Shown: one piece after another, positions 1 through 6,114 of the stretch
Layout of the letters: every line of letters starts with the position of its first letter
Position numbering within the stretch: position 1 is the first letter of the stretch
NCBI GenBank assembly: GCA_018062725.1
Contig: JAGORP010000112.1
Span: 1 to 6,744 of the forward strand
Source: Flavobacterium sp.
GTDB lineage: Bacteria > Bacteroidota > Bacteroidia > Flavobacteriales > Flavobacteriaceae
Length of the DNA stretch: 6,744 nucleotides
Direction of reading: 5' to 3'
The notes under the pieces: generated by a model
What the model saw: the letters and a program-made list of their open reading frames with translations, nothing else
Database searches by the model: none
What the model was told of the DNA's origin: nothing
Made by a program: the position numbers and the translations under genes

Positions 1-415
1 ATTCATCTCTGACATGTGTGCCTAAAGCATCAAATTCGGTTAATTCTTTGGCTACTTGAAGTGCTGTTTCTTTTTTCAAACCTCGTTTTTCATAGATTTG
101 AGCTAAAATTTGAAGTTCTACTTCAGGCATTTCTTTGAGTTCTTTTTTCTCTCTTTCTATGTCTGATTTTTCAACATCAGTTTGAGAACTAACCGAAACA
201 TATTCACCAGCAGCCATCGATAAGGCTCCCGCTACTAAACCTGCTAAAGTTGCTAAAACAATAGCTTCACGTGTATCGCTAGCTGCTGCCACTCCAATGG
301 CAATACTTGAAATGGATAAGATTCCGTCATTCGCTCCTAAAACGGCTGCACGAAGCCAATTACTTCGATGAATATAATGGGAATCCAAATAGTTATCAAA
401 ATTGGTTTCACTCAT
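1..415 (-). CDS. VIT1/CCC1-family Fe2+/Mn2+ transporter (partial, N-terminal 138 residues)
   Basis: This is the N-terminal part of a vacuolar-iron-transporter-type inner-membrane protein; the gene runs off the left edge. I translated it from the ATG at 415-413, which begins MSETNFDNYL. Family hallmarks are visible: LGANDGILSISSIAIGV in the first helix (residues 26-42, with Asp30), then a second helix ending GALSMAAGEYVSVSSQ (63-78, with Met67 and Glu71). A charged cytoplasmic stretch starting at about residue 79, rich in Glu and Lys (IEREKKELKEM), matches the family's metal-binding domain. Known members move Fe2+ or Mn2+ out of the cytoplasm, generally against protons; that role is inferred here from the family. 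The start lies two bases after the stop of the upstream membrane-protein gene, so translational coupling and a shared promoter at about 936-943 are likely. The later transmembrane helices are outside the window, so an intact C-terminus cannot be confirmed. Confidence 0.93.
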   Translation of the reverse strand, partial: MSETNFDNYLDSHYIHRSNWLRAAVLGANDGILSISSIAIGVAAASDTREAIVLATLAGLVAGALSMAAGEYVSVSSQTDVEKSDIEREKKELKEMPEVELQILAQIYEKRGLKKETALQVAKELTEFDALGTHVRDE

Positions 416-417
416 AA

Positions 418-909
418 TTAATCTTCTATTTCGTGGGTTTCTAAATTACTTTTAGTGGAAGTATTTGAGGCATCAGAACGAATTTCTGTATGTCTAATTT
501 CACCTCCAGAAGTACCAACAGATTTGGATAAAAGGACCGCCACTACACTAATAATTAAGATCAAATAGGATAATACCGAGGCTTTGCTATGTTTTTTACT
601 ATTTGCAAAAAGGCCTAAAATCGAAGCTAATCCTAAGAAATACATTACTTTCATAAATGCTTCTGCTAATTCTTCATGTTCATGAATTAAATCGTGAGAA
701 ATACCCAAATTTTCGACTATATCTTCGGCATTTTCACCAGTAAACATAGAAATTTGGCCCATTATCATGCAAAAAATAAAAATGACATAAGCTATATTTA
801 AAACTAGTGGATTCTTTTTAAAAATTCCGAATACTAAAATAGCTATTCCGAAAAATAATCCAATGATTGGAAAATGATTTACAATCATGTGTAAATGTGC
901 GTCGTTCAT
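418..909 (-). CDS. DUF2231-like four-helix membrane protein, function unknown
   Basis: This 163-residue integral membrane protein has four predicted helices at about residues 13-31, 34-56, 85-103 and 112-131, and a hydrophilic tail from 145. The N-terminus HLHMIVNHFPIIG (5-17) resembles the histidine-plus-HFP opening of DUF2231 membrane proteins. Other notable residues are TGENAEDIVE (57-66), a histidine cluster (H72, H76, H78) with adjacent Glu between helices 2 and 3, and GGEIRHTEI (135-143) just after helix 4. Conserved histidines near the ends of membrane helices would suit haem b or metal binding, but this is inference and no family member's function is used as proof. It is the first gene of a two-gene unit with the VIT-type transporter, which starts two bases after its stop. 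A role linked to iron, haem or redox state is therefore plausible. The DUF2231 assignment rests on motif resemblance alone. Confidence 0.82.
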   Translation of the reverse strand: MNDAHLHMIVNHFPIIGLFFGIAILVFGIFKKNPLVLNIAYVIFIFCMIMGQISMFTGENAEDIVENLGISHDLIHEHEELAEAFMKVMYFLGLASILGLFANSKKHSKASVLSYLILIISVVAVLLSKSVGTSGGEIRHTEIRSDASNTSTKSNLETHEIED

Positions 910-935
910 AAATTTAAGTTTGATTGGTTATACCT

Positions 936-943
936 CAAATATA
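936..943 (-). promoter_or_regulatory. Bacteroidota -7 element for the DUF2231-like/VIT unit
   Basis: Read on the minus strand this is TATATTTG, a perfect match to the Bacteroidota -7 consensus TAnnTTTG, and it lies 26 bases upstream of the start codon at 909. The transcription start would fall near 930-933, giving a leader of roughly 20-25 bases. No TTG is present at the expected -33 distance. That position is taken instead by the Crp/Fnr-type palindrome at 966-981, which suggests an activator-dependent promoter. Confidence 0.6.
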
Positions 944-965
944 CTTATTTTTTTAATACTGAGAA

Positions 966-981
966 TGTGATATTTATCACA
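966..981. promoter_or_regulatory. Crp/Fnr-family operator shared by two divergent promoters
   Basis: TGTGATATTTATCACA is an inverted repeat in which seven of eight base pairs are symmetric; only the central T/T pair fails. It matches TGTGA-N6-TCACA, the classic binding site of Crp-type regulators, and resembles sites of other Crp/Fnr-superfamily proteins. Its centre (973.5) is 34 bp from the centre of the minus-strand -7 element and 33 bp from that of the plus-strand one. This puts it near -40/-41 for both predicted transcription starts, the class II activator position. Which regulator binds, and whether it senses oxygen, nitric oxide or a nucleotide, cannot be told from this window. Confidence 0.68.
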
Positions 982-1002
982 CGAATGAAAGAATAAAAGT
1001 TA

Positions 1003-1010
1003 TACTTTTG
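1003..1010 (+). promoter_or_regulatory. Bacteroidota -7 element for the LTA-synthase-like gene
   Basis: TACTTTTG matches TAnnTTTG perfectly and ends 14 bases before the ATG at 1025. The predicted start of transcription is near 1013-1016, so the leader is only about 10 bases and consists almost wholly of the A-run that follows (nine A at 1011-1019). No -33 TTG lies upstream at a suitable spacing; the palindrome at 966-981 covers that area. The leader has no Shine-Dalgarno sequence, but A-rich leaders are known to favour initiation in Flavobacterium. Confidence 0.6.
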
Positions 1011-1024
1011 AAAAAAAAAGAAGA

Positions 1025-3115
1025 ATGCAGTATTTTCAAAAATCATCCCCATTTTATCAGCTTTTTAGAGTATACATTGCTATTAGTTTGATTTTAAGGA
1101 CTGTTTTAATGTTTCATCCTATCACAACAGCCAATTTTAGTTGGAAAGAAGTGGGTAAAATTTTCTTTACTGGATTAGTCTCGGATAGTCTTGTATTTAT
1201 CTTAGCTAGTGCTATTTTATGGTTGTATTTGATTTTTTTATCAAACTCAAAATATGAGAAACCTTGGGGGTATATAATTTTTGGAACTTTATTATCCTTA
1301 TTCCTTTATGTGTCTTTTTTTAATACTATTTTGAATGAATATGGTGGTTCGTTACCCGAAATCGGAATTGGGCTAATTGGATTGAAAACTGTATTATTCG
1401 GATTAATATTGTTTTTCCCAAAATACAGAGATAAGATTCGTTTGGGATTGTTTTCTTTTGCCGTATTCCTTTTTGTTTTGGTAATGGTTCAAAACGCGTT
1501 AAGTGAATACTTTTTTTGGAATGAATTCGGTGTTCGTTATAATTTTATTGCGGTTGATTATTTGGTTTATACCAACGAAGTTATTAAAAACATCATGGAA
1601 TCATATCCTGTTGTACCCCTTTTTGCAAGTGTTGGTCTGATTACATCTTTCATAACTTATTTCATTGTAAAAAAATCTAAAGAGTTTTTAAACCATCTTC
1701 CTTCGTTTACAGATAAACTCAAAATGACTGGAGTTTATAGTATTTTCTTTGCTTTGGCGCTTTTTCTCCTTCCTATTTTGGCAAAACAAGAAACTTCAAC
1801 TAATGTTTTTGCTAATGAATTACAAGCGAATGGTTTGTATCGATTTTATTCGGCTTTTATGAATAGTGAATTGGATTATGATAAATTTTACAAAACATTA
1901 CCTGAAAATGAAGCTTATACCTTGCTTAAAGTTCAAATTCCAGAAATAAAAGGTGCATCAACGACTCGTCATATTAATTCCATTTCTCCTGAAAAACGTA
2001 AAAATGTAGTTTTAATTACCATTGAAAGTTTTAGTGCCGATTTTATGAAATGTTATGGAAATCCGTATGAAATCACACCATTTTTAGACAGTTTAGCTCT
2101 AAAAAGTCATCAATTTACCAATTTATATGCGGTTGGAAATAGAACTATTCGTGGTCTTGAAGCTGTTACTCTTTGTTTGCCACCCTCTCCTGGAGAAAGT
2201 ATAGTAAAAAGGAAAGACAACAAAAACAAATTTTCAACAGCAAGTGTTTTTAAAGAAAAAGGGTACCAAGTGAAATTTTTGTACGGCGGAGATGCCTACT
2301 TTGACAACATGGAGGATTTTTTTAGCGGAAACGGTTATGATATCGTAGATAAAAAAAGTCTAAAACCAGAAGAAATTACATTTTCTAATGTATGGGGAGT
2401 TTGTGATGAAGATATGGCAAACAAAGCAATTAAAACCATGAATGAAGAAGCAAAAACGGGTAAACCATTCTTTAATCATTGGATGACTGTCAGTAATCAC
2501 CGTCCTTTTACGTATCCGGAAGGAAAAATCGCAATTTCTCCAAAATATAAAATGAGGGAAGGTGGTGTTTTATATACCGATTTTGCTTTAAAGCAATTTT
2601 TTAAGCAGGCACAAAAACAAGATTGGTATAAAAATACGGTATTTGTTATTTTGGCCGATCATTGTGCTTCCAGTGCCGGAAAAACTGAGTTACCATTAGA
2701 TAAATACCACATTCCTGCCCTAATTTTTGAACCAGGAAAGGCACCCGAAATTACCTCAAAACTAATGTCACAAATTGATATTATGCCTACTTTATTTGGA
2801 AAATTAAATTTCGACTATAACTCAAAGTTTTATGGTCAAGATGTTTTGAAAAGTAATTTTGAAGAGCGTGCCTTAATTGCAACTTATCAAGATTTGGGAC
2901 TGATTGAGCAAAATAAATTAACCGTGATTTCACCGAAACAAAAGGCAAAACAGTTTGAACTCATTCCGCATCCAAAAAAAGGTATCGATTCAAGGTTTAC
3001 AATTGAATATGAAGAAAAATCTGTTGAAAAGCCAACCGAGATGTTGGTCAAAGAAACCATTGCTTTTTATCAAACGTCATCGTCTCAGTTAAAAAAGAAA
3101 CATTATCAGAAATGA
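1025..3115 (+). CDS. LTA synthase family protein (sulfatase-fold phosphoglycerol/phosphoethanolamine transferase-like)
   Basis: This 696-residue protein has a multi-helix membrane anchor (about residues 13-30, 52-71, 82-101, 117-131, 140-158, 196-215 and 236-252), followed by an alkaline-phosphatase/sulfatase-fold domain from about 325 to 640 that should lie in the periplasm. Compared with LtaS and OpgB relatives, the active-site residues are present: metal-binding Glu334 in LITIESFSADF, nucleophile Thr374 in VGNRTIRGLE, His492 in SNHRPF, and Asp545-His546 in LADHCASSAGKTELP. Characterised relatives transfer phosphoglycerol from phosphatidylglycerol to a glycolipid or glucan. Gram-negative Flavobacteriia are not known to make lipoteichoic acid, so the acceptor here is unknown. 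The segment FFWNEFGVRYNFIAVDYLVY (163-182) is, from memory, typical of the Gram-negative branch. The start sits 14 bases after a perfect -7 element. The stop abuts the stop of the convergent VWA gene with no spacer. Confidence 0.9.
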   Translation: MQYFQKSSPFYQLFRVYIAISLILRTVLMFHPITTANFSWKEVGKIFFTGLVSDSLVFILASAILWLYLIFLSNSKYEKPWGYIIFGTLLSLFLYVSFFNTILNEYGGSLPEIGIGLIGLKTVLFGLILFFPKYRDKIRLGLFSFAVFLFVLVMVQNALSEYFFWNEFGVRYNFIAVDYLVYTNEVIKNIMESYPVVPLFASVGLITSFITYFIVKKSKEFLNHLPSFTDKLKMTGVYSIFFALALFLLPILAKQETSTNVFANELQANGLYRFYSAFMNSELDYDKFYKTLPENEAYTLLKVQIPEIKGASTTRHINSISPEKRKNVVLITIESFSADFMKCYGNPYEITPFLDSLALKSHQFTNLYAVGNRTIRGLEAVTLCLPPSPGESIVKRKDNKNKFSTASVFKEKGYQVKFLYGGDAYFDNMEDFFSGNGYDIVDKKSLKPEEITFSNVWGVCDEDMANKAIKTMNEEAKTGKPFFNHWMTVSNHRPFTYPEGKIAISPKYKMREGGVLYTDFALKQFFKQAQKQDWYKNTVFVILADHCASSAGKTELPLDKYHIPALIFEPGKAPEITSKLMSQIDIMPTLFGKLNFDYNSKFYGQDVLKSNFEERALIATYQDLGLIEQNKLTVISPKQKAKQFELIPHPKKGIDSRFTIEYEEKSVEKPTEMLVKETIAFYQTSSSQLKKKHYQK

Positions 3116-5143
3116 TTATAGCAATCCGTTATATTTTCTAATAAACCATTCAGAAGCTAATAAAACGACAGCTAGGATTAAACCCCAAATCCAATCAATT
3201 AGTGGTGATTTAGTGGTTAACTCTTTTTGAACAGGTTTGTATTGTTCTGTTTGCTTTAAAAAAGTGATCAAATTTTGTACTTCGGAAGGGAAATAAGCTT
3301 TACCCTGAGTGTTTTCAGCCAATTGTTTTAAACGGGCAACTTCTGCATTGACAAATTGTTTCTCAACATCAAAGTCCAATACTTGAAAAACTCCTGCATA
3401 TTGTGAATTGGATGATTTTTCTTTGACCGTGAAACTATACGTGCCTGCTTCCAAATCTTGAAATGAAACTTGATAATCAGAACTCCCTTTTGAAAAATCA
3501 TAAACTTTTAAAGAGTTTGTAGCTTTATTTTTGAGTTGTATGGTTAATTGTGCATTTTCATCAAACTCATAGTTTTTATTAAAATATTCGGCTGAAATAG
3601 TAATCGTTTCCCCTGAGTTATAGAAGTTTTCATGTGTCACGATTAAATTTTTCTTTGTGGTATTCGAGGTCAAATATTGAATGGTTTTATCTAAAAAAAG
3701 GTCAAATTTTTCAAATGACTTCTCTTTTAAATAATTTTCCATACGCCATTTCCAGATATTTTCTCCAAAAAGATAGGCATTTCTGTGTGCTCCATTTTCC
3801 GTAAAAGAAAACAATGCATTTTCTGTTGAAACTGTACGAATTCTCGCTTGTAATAAAGACGTACTATTTCCTTTAGGAGTAATGGTTCCGAAAGGATTTT
3901 CAAGCGGTGGAAATTGCTCAAAACCTAAATTATCGACCGCAAAAGAATTAAATTGTTTATTAAAGTCTGCCGAATAATCTTCCTTTTGATTCGACATTCT
4001 AAAATCAAAATCGTCTTGTATCTGATTTAATAAATTGAAATCGGTGCTCAAACCAGTAATAATAAAAGTGTTCATTTTTGCACTTTTAATCTGACCTAAA
4101 ACGGATTTAAATTCACTGTTTGGTTGGTATAAAACAACTATATTGTAATTTTGTAATGATTTGAAATTGTTTGGTTTAACTAATGTTACTTTACGTTGCA
4201 CATTAGATTCGATACTACGTTTCAAAGTCCCTAAATCAGGATGAAGTATTGAAGAAACAAGTGCAATTTCAGTACGTTGGTCAATCACTTCAACCGCAAA
4301 GTTTTTAACGTTATTATAGTTATTTTTTTCATTTTCGGCAGTAGATAGGACTGCTTTGTAGAGTTGCACTCCTACACTATTTGCTGTGAGTAAAACAGAA
4401 AGATTAACCGATTTTTGTGAGGCTGAAAAAGCAATATTTTGTTTAAAAACAGTCGATTTTCCGGTTTGAATTCTAAATGTTGCAGTAATAGGTTTGTTTC
4501 CACTATAATTTAGAAACACTTCAACAGGGAATTTATTCTTTAAAAAAGCATACTTATTCGCATTGAGCTGCGTAATTTTAAGATCTAAGTGTTCAATGGT
4601 ATCGCCTAAAACTATTGGAAATACGTTTGTATTTGTTGGAGTATTGAACACATAATCACTTCCTTGGGTTTGATTTCCATCGGTTAGTAAGACCAAAGGA
4701 TGATTTTGGTTGCGATACAATTGCTTGCTATTTTCAAAAACCTTGTAAATATTCGATTGATTTCCTTTAAAATCTAAAGACTTATCAGAATAAAAATCAG
4801 CATCAAAACTAAAGCGCTTAATTTCATATTTATCCTGTAAATCGTTGTCTTGAGCAATTAAATCAGCAATTTCTTTAGCTTTTTGAGACTGATTTAAAAA
4901 CAAAATCGATTCCGAATTATCAACCACAATGGGTAAAGGTGTTTTTTGTGTTTCGTATGTTTTTCTAGAAATTATTGGATTGATTAACAACAACAAAATA
5001 AGAAAAATAGCCGAAAAACGCAAAAAAGCCAAAAACAAATTCAGTTTCGATTTGTAATTGGCTCTATATAAATATTGATAAAAGGCAATTCCAGCAGCTA
5101 CTATTACAGCTAATAATAAAAGTAAAATTGTGTTTATCGGCAT
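3116..5143 (-). CDS. Membrane-anchored VWA domain protein with a GATase-like middle domain
   Basis: This 675-residue protein has two N-terminal helices (about 5-25 and 36-57) and one C-terminal helix (about 650-668). Positive charges between helices 1 and 2 and after the last helix suggest that the large central part is periplasmic. A von Willebrand factor A domain follows helix 2. It carries the metal-site motif DNSES (Asp75, Ser77, Ser79) and LLTDGN (Thr154-Asp155-Gly156), so metal-dependent protein binding is likely. Residues about 180-285 look like beta-sandwich repeats. Residues about 290-375 (ALVSSILHPDLGTLKRSIES, then VVLYQP and TFIITG) resemble the glutamine-amidotransferase-like fold often found in this architecture, with no catalytic Cys visible. 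Another beta-sandwich lies at about 500-590. The function is unknown; an envelope scaffold or quality-control role is inference. fabG is 80 bp upstream on the same strand with no recognisable promoter between, so co-transcription is possible. Confidence 0.85.
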   Translation of the reverse strand: MPINTILLLLLAVIVAAGIAFYQYLYRANYKSKLNLFLAFLRFSAIFLILLLLINPIISRKTYETQKTPLPIVVDNSESILFLNQSQKAKEIADLIAQDNDLQDKYEIKRFSFDADFYSDKSLDFKGNQSNIYKVFENSKQLYRNQNHPLVLLTDGNQTQGSDYVFNTPTNTNVFPIVLGDTIEHLDLKITQLNANKYAFLKNKFPVEVFLNYSGNKPITATFRIQTGKSTVFKQNIAFSASQKSVNLSVLLTANSVGVQLYKAVLSTAENEKNNYNNVKNFAVEVIDQRTEIALVSSILHPDLGTLKRSIESNVQRKVTLVKPNNFKSLQNYNIVVLYQPNSEFKSVLGQIKSAKMNTFIITGLSTDFNLLNQIQDDFDFRMSNQKEDYSADFNKQFNSFAVDNLGFEQFPPLENPFGTITPKGNSTSLLQARIRTVSTENALFSFTENGAHRNAYLFGENIWKWRMENYLKEKSFEKFDLFLDKTIQYLTSNTTKKNLIVTHENFYNSGETITISAEYFNKNYEFDENAQLTIQLKNKATNSLKVYDFSKGSSDYQVSFQDLEAGTYSFTVKEKSSNSQYAGVFQVLDFDVEKQFVNAEVARLKQLAENTQGKAYFPSEVQNLITFLKQTEQYKPVQKELTTKSPLIDWIWGLILAVVLLASEWFIRKYNGLL

Positions 5144-5169
5144 TTTTATGAATTAAAAGATTAAAGAAT

Positions 5170-5198
5170 TTAAAGATTTAATCTATCACAATCTTTAA
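5170..5198. repeat. AT-rich inverted repeat in the fabG-VWA gap
   Basis: TTAAAGATT (5170-5178) and AATCTTTAA (5190-5198) form a perfect 9-bp inverted repeat with an 11-base loop. A second, overlapping pair, GATTAAA (5159-5165) and TTTAATC (5177-5183), could form an alternative stem. On the plus strand the larger stem is followed by a T-run (5199-5205), but no plus-strand gene ends here. On the minus strand, the direction in which fabG is transcribed, no T-run follows. A strong intrinsic terminator between fabG and the VWA gene is therefore not supported. The stem is weak because it is nearly all A and T. Confidence 0.5.
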
Positions 5199-5223
5199 TT
5201 TTTTTAATCATTAAATTTTTAAA

Positions 5224-5970
5224 TTAAGTTAACATTCCTCCGTCTACATTCAAGACTTGACCAGTCACATAAGCACTTAAGTCTGATGCCAAGAACACAC
5301 AGGCATTCGCAATATCTTCTGGTGAACCACCTCTACGCAATGGAATAGAATCTCTCCAACCTTGTACTACATCTTCATTTAATTTGGCAGTCATTTCCGT
5401 TTCGATGAAACCAGGAGCAATTGCGTTGCAACGGATGTTACGAGAGCCTAATTCTAAAGCGATAGATTTTGTAAAGCCAATCATACCTGCTTTTGAAGCG
5501 GCATAGTTCGCCTGACCTGCATTTCCTTTAACACCTACAACACTACTCATGTTAATAATAGAACCTGCACGGTTTTTTAACATGGTTTTTTGAACGGCTT
5601 TTGTCATATTGAAAACAGATTTCAAATTGATTTCAATTACAGCATCAAAATCTTCTTCGCTCATTCGCATTAGCAAGTTGTCTTTTGTAACTCCGGCGTT
5701 ATTGATGAGAATATCAATGTTTCCAAAGTCGACTAAAACGTCATCAACTAATTTTTGAGCCTCATTAAAGTCGGCAGCATTCGATTTATATCCTTTTGCT
5801 TTAATTCCTAAAGCTGTTAATTCATTTTCTAAAGCCATTGCGCTTTCAGCAGAAGAACTATATGTAAAAGCTACATTAGCACCATTTTTTGCAAAAACTT
5901 CAGCAATACCTTTACCAATACCTCTACTGGCACCAGTTATAATTGCTACTTTTCCTTCTAATAATTTCAT
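5224..5970 (-). CDS. fabG: 3-oxoacyl-[acyl-carrier-protein] reductase FabG
   Basis: This 248-residue short-chain dehydrogenase/reductase performs the NADPH-dependent reduction of 3-oxoacyl-ACP to 3-hydroxyacyl-ACP in the type II fatty acid elongation cycle in the cytoplasm. The cofactor motif TGASRGIG spans residues 12-19 and NNAG spans 90-93. The catalytic tetrad is complete: Asn115, Ser143 (NMSSVVG), Tyr156 and Lys160 (YAASK). The stretch after it, IRCNAIAPGFIETEMT (179-194), and the C-terminus VTGQVLNVDGGMLT are typical of true FabG rather than of other family members. Length is normal for the family, and the start MKLLEGKVAIITGAS is the standard one. A perfect -7 element lies upstream at 6009-6016. 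Here it stands apart from other fatty acid synthesis genes, with an envelope VWA gene downstream and a divergent peroxidase gene upstream. A closely related reductase of another pathway is possible but less likely. Confidence 0.95.
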   Translation of the reverse strand: MKLLEGKVAIITGASRGIGKGIAEVFAKNGANVAFTYSSSAESAMALENELTALGIKAKGYKSNAADFNEAQKLVDDVLVDFGNIDILINNAGVTKDNLLMRMSEEDFDAVIEINLKSVFNMTKAVQKTMLKNRAGSIINMSSVVGVKGNAGQANYAASKAGMIGFTKSIALELGSRNIRCNAIAPGFIETEMTAKLNEDVVQGWRDSIPLRRGGSPEDIANACVFLASDLSAYVTGQVLNVDGGMLT

Positions 5971-6008
5971 ATTAAACGTATTTCTATTTTAATTAATTTT
6001 TGGTGAAA

Positions 6009-6041
6009 CAAATATAGAAATACTTTACATTTTTTGTGCAA
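6009..6041 (-). promoter_or_regulatory. Promoter for fabG
   Basis: On the minus strand a TTG (6041-6039, within TTTTG) is followed after 22 bases by TATATTTG (6016-6009), a perfect TAnnTTTG. The spacing is within the range described for Flavobacterium (about 17-23). Transcription should start near 6002, giving a leader of about 30 bases before the ATG at 5970. Confidence 0.6.
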
Positions 6042-6062
6042 AAGAAAAAATTTAAAATTTTG
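6034..6062 (+). promoter_or_regulatory. Probable promoter for the cytochrome c peroxidase gene
   Basis: A TTG (6034-6036, within TTTTTG) is followed after 18 bases by AAATTTTG (6055-6062), which misses the TAnnTTTG consensus only at its first base. The start of transcription would be near 6066, about 50 bases before the ATG. Its -33 element sits two bases from the -33 element of the fabG promoter on the other strand, making a short inverted repeat TTTTG-TG-CAAAA (6032-6043). The call is tentative because the -7 match is imperfect. Confidence 0.4.
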
Positions 6063-6114
6063 ATTAAACCATTTTGAAATTTAGTAGTCCAACACATAAC
6101 AAAATCAACCTAAT

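Noticed and set aside
3727..3921. A 64-residue minus-strand reading frame inside the VWA gene
   Set aside because: It lies wholly within the long VWA coding region on the same strand in another frame, has no recognisable motif or promoter, and is best explained as a chance open frame.
5203..5215. Inverted repeat TTTAAT-C-ATTAAA
   Set aside because: The one-base loop is too tight to fold, and such short A/T palindromes are expected by chance in this base composition.
5199..5220. T-rich stretch after the inverted repeat as an intrinsic terminator
   Set aside because: The T-run follows the stem only on the plus strand, where no gene ends, and the stem is nearly all A/T. In the fabG direction no T-run follows.
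6076..6114. A riboswitch or structured leader before the peroxidase gene
   Set aside because: The leader is only about 50 bases, AT-rich, and shows no stem or motif that could be recognised.
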